Source: an uncultured Rickettsiaceae bacterium (lineage in GTDB: Bacteria > Pseudomonadota > Alphaproteobacteria > Rickettsiales > Rickettsiaceae). Taken from it: a DNA stretch of 32,618 nucleotides. The notes under the pieces are model-generated. The model saw only the letters and a program-made list of their open reading frames with translations, searched no databases and was not told where the DNA came from. The DNA is taken from positions 1 to 32,618 of the forward strand of contig CAJQOE010000088.1 of NCBI GenBank assembly GCA_905479885.1, in the 5' to 3' direction. This document shows, one piece after another, positions 30,570 through 32,618 of the stretch. Made by a program: the position numbers and the translations under genes. Position 1 is the first letter of the stretch. Each line of letters opens with the position of its first letter.

Positions 30570-31318
30570 AAAGCCCCACCTATTTTGTGTAATATATCTA
30601 AAATTTGTTGGCTTGAAAGAGATTCTTTTTCTTTGTCTTTAACATCGTAAGCGATTTCTCCATGGTGCATTATAATTAGCCGTGAGCCGTATTTTATCGC
30701 GTCTTCAATATTATGTGTGATCATCAAGGTAGTTAGGTTATGTTTTTTGATATGATTATCAGTAAAATGCATAATTTTTTCTTTACTGCGTGGGTCAAGC
30801 GCACTGGTATGTTCATCTAGAAGTAATATTAGAGGTTTAGGTGATATAGCCATCAACGTAGCGATTGACTGCCTCTGTCCGCCTGAAAGAGTAGACATAT
30901 TACTATTTAAGAATTTGTCTAATCCAAGGCCAAGTAGTTTAATATTAGCTGTAATTTCCTGGGATTGAGTTTTATAAAATTTATAAGCAGCAGCTTCACC
31001 ACGTATGCTGCTTATAGCCATGTTTTCTAGTAATGTCATGTCTTGAATAGTACCTTTGGTAATATCTTGTGCTACGCTGCTAATATTCTTGGCCCGTTGA
31101 TGGATTGGTTGTTTAGTGATGTTTACATCATCGAGTAAAATTTGTCCTGAATCTAGTTGATACTCTCCAGAAATAATTTTTAGCAAAGTAGATTTACCCG
31201 AACCATTACTGCCAAGGATTACACAATATTCTCCTTTATCAATATTGAGGTTGATGTCTTTCAGAACGGGGTCTGATATTTGCGGAAAAGATTTTCGAAT
31301 ATTTTTTAGTTTTAGCAT
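30566..31318 (-). CDS. ABC transporter ATP-binding protein
   Basis: Walker A GSNGSGKSTLLK, signature LSGGQRQSIATLMA, Walker B LILLLDEHTSAL, H-loop MITHN. Confidence 0.95.
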   Translation of the reverse strand: MLKLKNIRKSFPQISDPVLKDINLNIDKGEYCVILGSNGSGKSTLLKIISGEYQLDSGQILLDDVNITKQPIHQRAKNISSVAQDITKGTIQDMTLLENMAISSIRGEAAAYKFYKTQSQEITANIKLLGLGLDKFLNSNMSTLSGGQRQSIATLMAISPKPLILLLDEHTSALDPRSKEKIMHFTDNHIKKHNLTTLMITHNIEDAIKYGSRLIIMHHGEIAYDVKDKEKESLSSQQILDILHKIGGAL

Positions 31319-31350
31319 TTTTTATTATCCGTTTATCAAGCTACCATAGC

Positions 31351-32331
31351 TTAGTCTATTATTGTAATACCTGCTAGGCCTTTAGGGATATCAATCCCTA
31401 TACGCTTTGCTCGTTTGCTGCTGATAAAACCTGCATGATCAGCGTTACTTGGGTGTATTACTGCAATATTTCCTGGCTTTTCGCCTTGAAATATGCGGTG
31501 AATAATGTGTGCTGCGTTAGCACCAACTTGTTTGTGCGAAACACCAAAACTAGCTAATGCATTATGTTCTATTACCTCTTCGCTGTTGAAATTAAACAGT
31601 GGTAATTTCATTGATTCGGCAATACTTACGATCGCTGGCAGTGCAGCTTGAATAGCGCCACTTGAACCGGTATATATGAAGTCTACTTTGTTTTTAAATA
31701 GTTTCATCCTGGTTATAACGTCACGCGTATGTTCTATTGGAATTGCTATTACGTCTATTTCTAGTGAGGATGCGCTTTTTTTAAGCATGTTTAACATTGA
31801 AATATCATTCGCTTCGCCGGTGGAATATAATACCCCAACAGTTCTGGCTTTTGGTAATAATTGCTTAGCAAATTGTAACATAGGTGTTAAATCTTGTTTA
31901 TCTGAAGCGCCTGTTATATTGCTGTTAGGATCGTTGGTAATAAGACCAGCTTCGTCTGGATCAGTAACGTCGGTAAATATTACTGGTATATCTTTGATCA
32001 TATTTTTTGCTGACTGGGCAATGGGTGTTGATAAAGTTACCAAAATATCAGGTTTACTGCTTTTAAGTTTGTTAAGCATTTGAATAATTAGTGACGTTTC
32101 AAAATTTACATCCGCTATTTCGTATCTAATATTGGTATTTTCAATATAGCCTAATTTTGTCAGCTCGGCCTTCATGCCATCTATTGTTTCTTGTAAAGAC
32201 GAATGAGGTCCATAATTAGCGATTGCTATTAAGGGCAAAGAAGCCTGTTTATGGTCAGTTTGTGAAGTAGTAAATAAAGCTAAAAATAAGATGGCCGCAA
32301 GGGCAGCGTATGTTTTGTATGATTTAAACAT
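31351..32331 (-). CDS. ABC transporter substrate-binding protein (ABC_sub_bind/COG2984, TrpX-like)
   Basis: Signal peptide; PLIAIANYGPHSSLQETIDGMKAELTKLGY, PDILVTLSTPIAQSAKNMIKDIPVIFTDVTDPDEAGL, NITGASDKQDLTPMLQFAKQLLPKARTVGVLYSTGEAND. Substrate not determinable from sequence alone. Confidence 0.9.
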   Translation of the reverse strand: MFKSYKTYAALAAILFLALFTTSQTDHKQASLPLIAIANYGPHSSLQETIDGMKAELTKLGYIENTNIRYEIADVNFETSLIIQMLNKLKSSKPDILVTLSTPIAQSAKNMIKDIPVIFTDVTDPDEAGLITNDPNSNITGASDKQDLTPMLQFAKQLLPKARTVGVLYSTGEANDISMLNMLKKSASSLEIDVIAIPIEHTRDVITRMKLFKNKVDFIYTGSSGAIQAALPAIVSIAESMKLPLFNFNSEEVIEHNALASFGVSHKQVGANAAHIIHRIFQGEKPGNIAVIHPSNADHAGFISSKRAKRIGIDIPKGLAGITIID

Positions 32332-32578
32332 AATTATAATCCTTTATAAAGTATATTTTTTTAAAATAACGAGTTGGTTTGTAGAAAAACTTTTAGTTTC
32401 GCCAACGCCAACCTTTATTATTTAAAAAATTTACTTCAAAAGTATTCATAACAATCGTTATTGTTTAAGTGATTTACAAAATATAATGCAGCAACCATTC
32501 TCTGTCAAGAATAGTTTGTATCAGCCCCTTGTAGAAAGAGGAATAAAACAAGTACTTATATGTAGGGAGAATTTATTG

Positions 32579-32618
32579 ATGAGCGCATGGATAAAAAATC
32601 AAATAATTCGTCTTTTTT
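32579..32618 (+). CDS. Possible start of a further CDS, truncated by window edge
   Basis: ATG at 32579 (MSAWIKNQIIRLF...) preceded by AGGGAG about 10 nt upstream; only 13 codons visible. Confidence 0.3.
   Translation, partial: MSAWIKNQIIRLF

Noticed and set aside
31676-32083. 135-aa plus-strand ORF in the ABC substrate-binding gene
   Set aside because: Antisense shadow ORF; the minus-strand frame has clear family motifs.
30566-32331. Naming the ABC operon as a tryptophan importer (trpXYZ)
   Set aside because: The family (COG2984/1101/4120) includes tryptophan/tyrosine and other importers; substrate specificity cannot be read from this sequence, so symbols were left empty.

Overview
This is an AT-rich, gene-dense window that looks like a Rickettsiales-type alphaproteobacterium; that placement is inferred from gene content only. 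Most of it is housekeeping: pepP, mlaC/mlaA, an aspartate aminotransferase, a lipid A/LPS block (DUF374 acyltransferase-waaA-lpxK-lpxL-like), hemW, BON protein, xthA, ubiB, ubiE, mutM, a second xthA, a DUF45/YgjP-type metallopeptidase, tRNA-Arg(CCG), tRNA-His(GTG), DsbA-like, M48-TPR peptidase, phaB-like SDR, M15-like peptidase, a GT-C-like membrane protein and an ABC importer of the ABC_sub_bind family. Three places deserve a second look. (1) At the left edge ligA is split into two oppositely oriented halves. The N-terminal half (preceded by the nadC 3' end) lies on the minus strand at 1-643, and the C-terminal half lies on the plus strand from about 720. This is either a small inversion or, more likely, a fold-back chimera, and the listed start of ORF 679..2094 is wrong. 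(2) Positions 12312-14903 carry two adjacent co-oriented genes with no apparent Sec signal: a GHSLG lipase-like protein with a long polar tail, and a protein with a recognisable NlpC/P60-like (papain-fold) Cys...His signature. They are candidate secreted effectors or toxins. (3) An orphan UmuD-like S24 protein has a GGKRxGAGRP plus RHH-like N-terminal extension and is coupled to a small unknown ORF. No CRISPR array, transposase or clear phage gene was seen.
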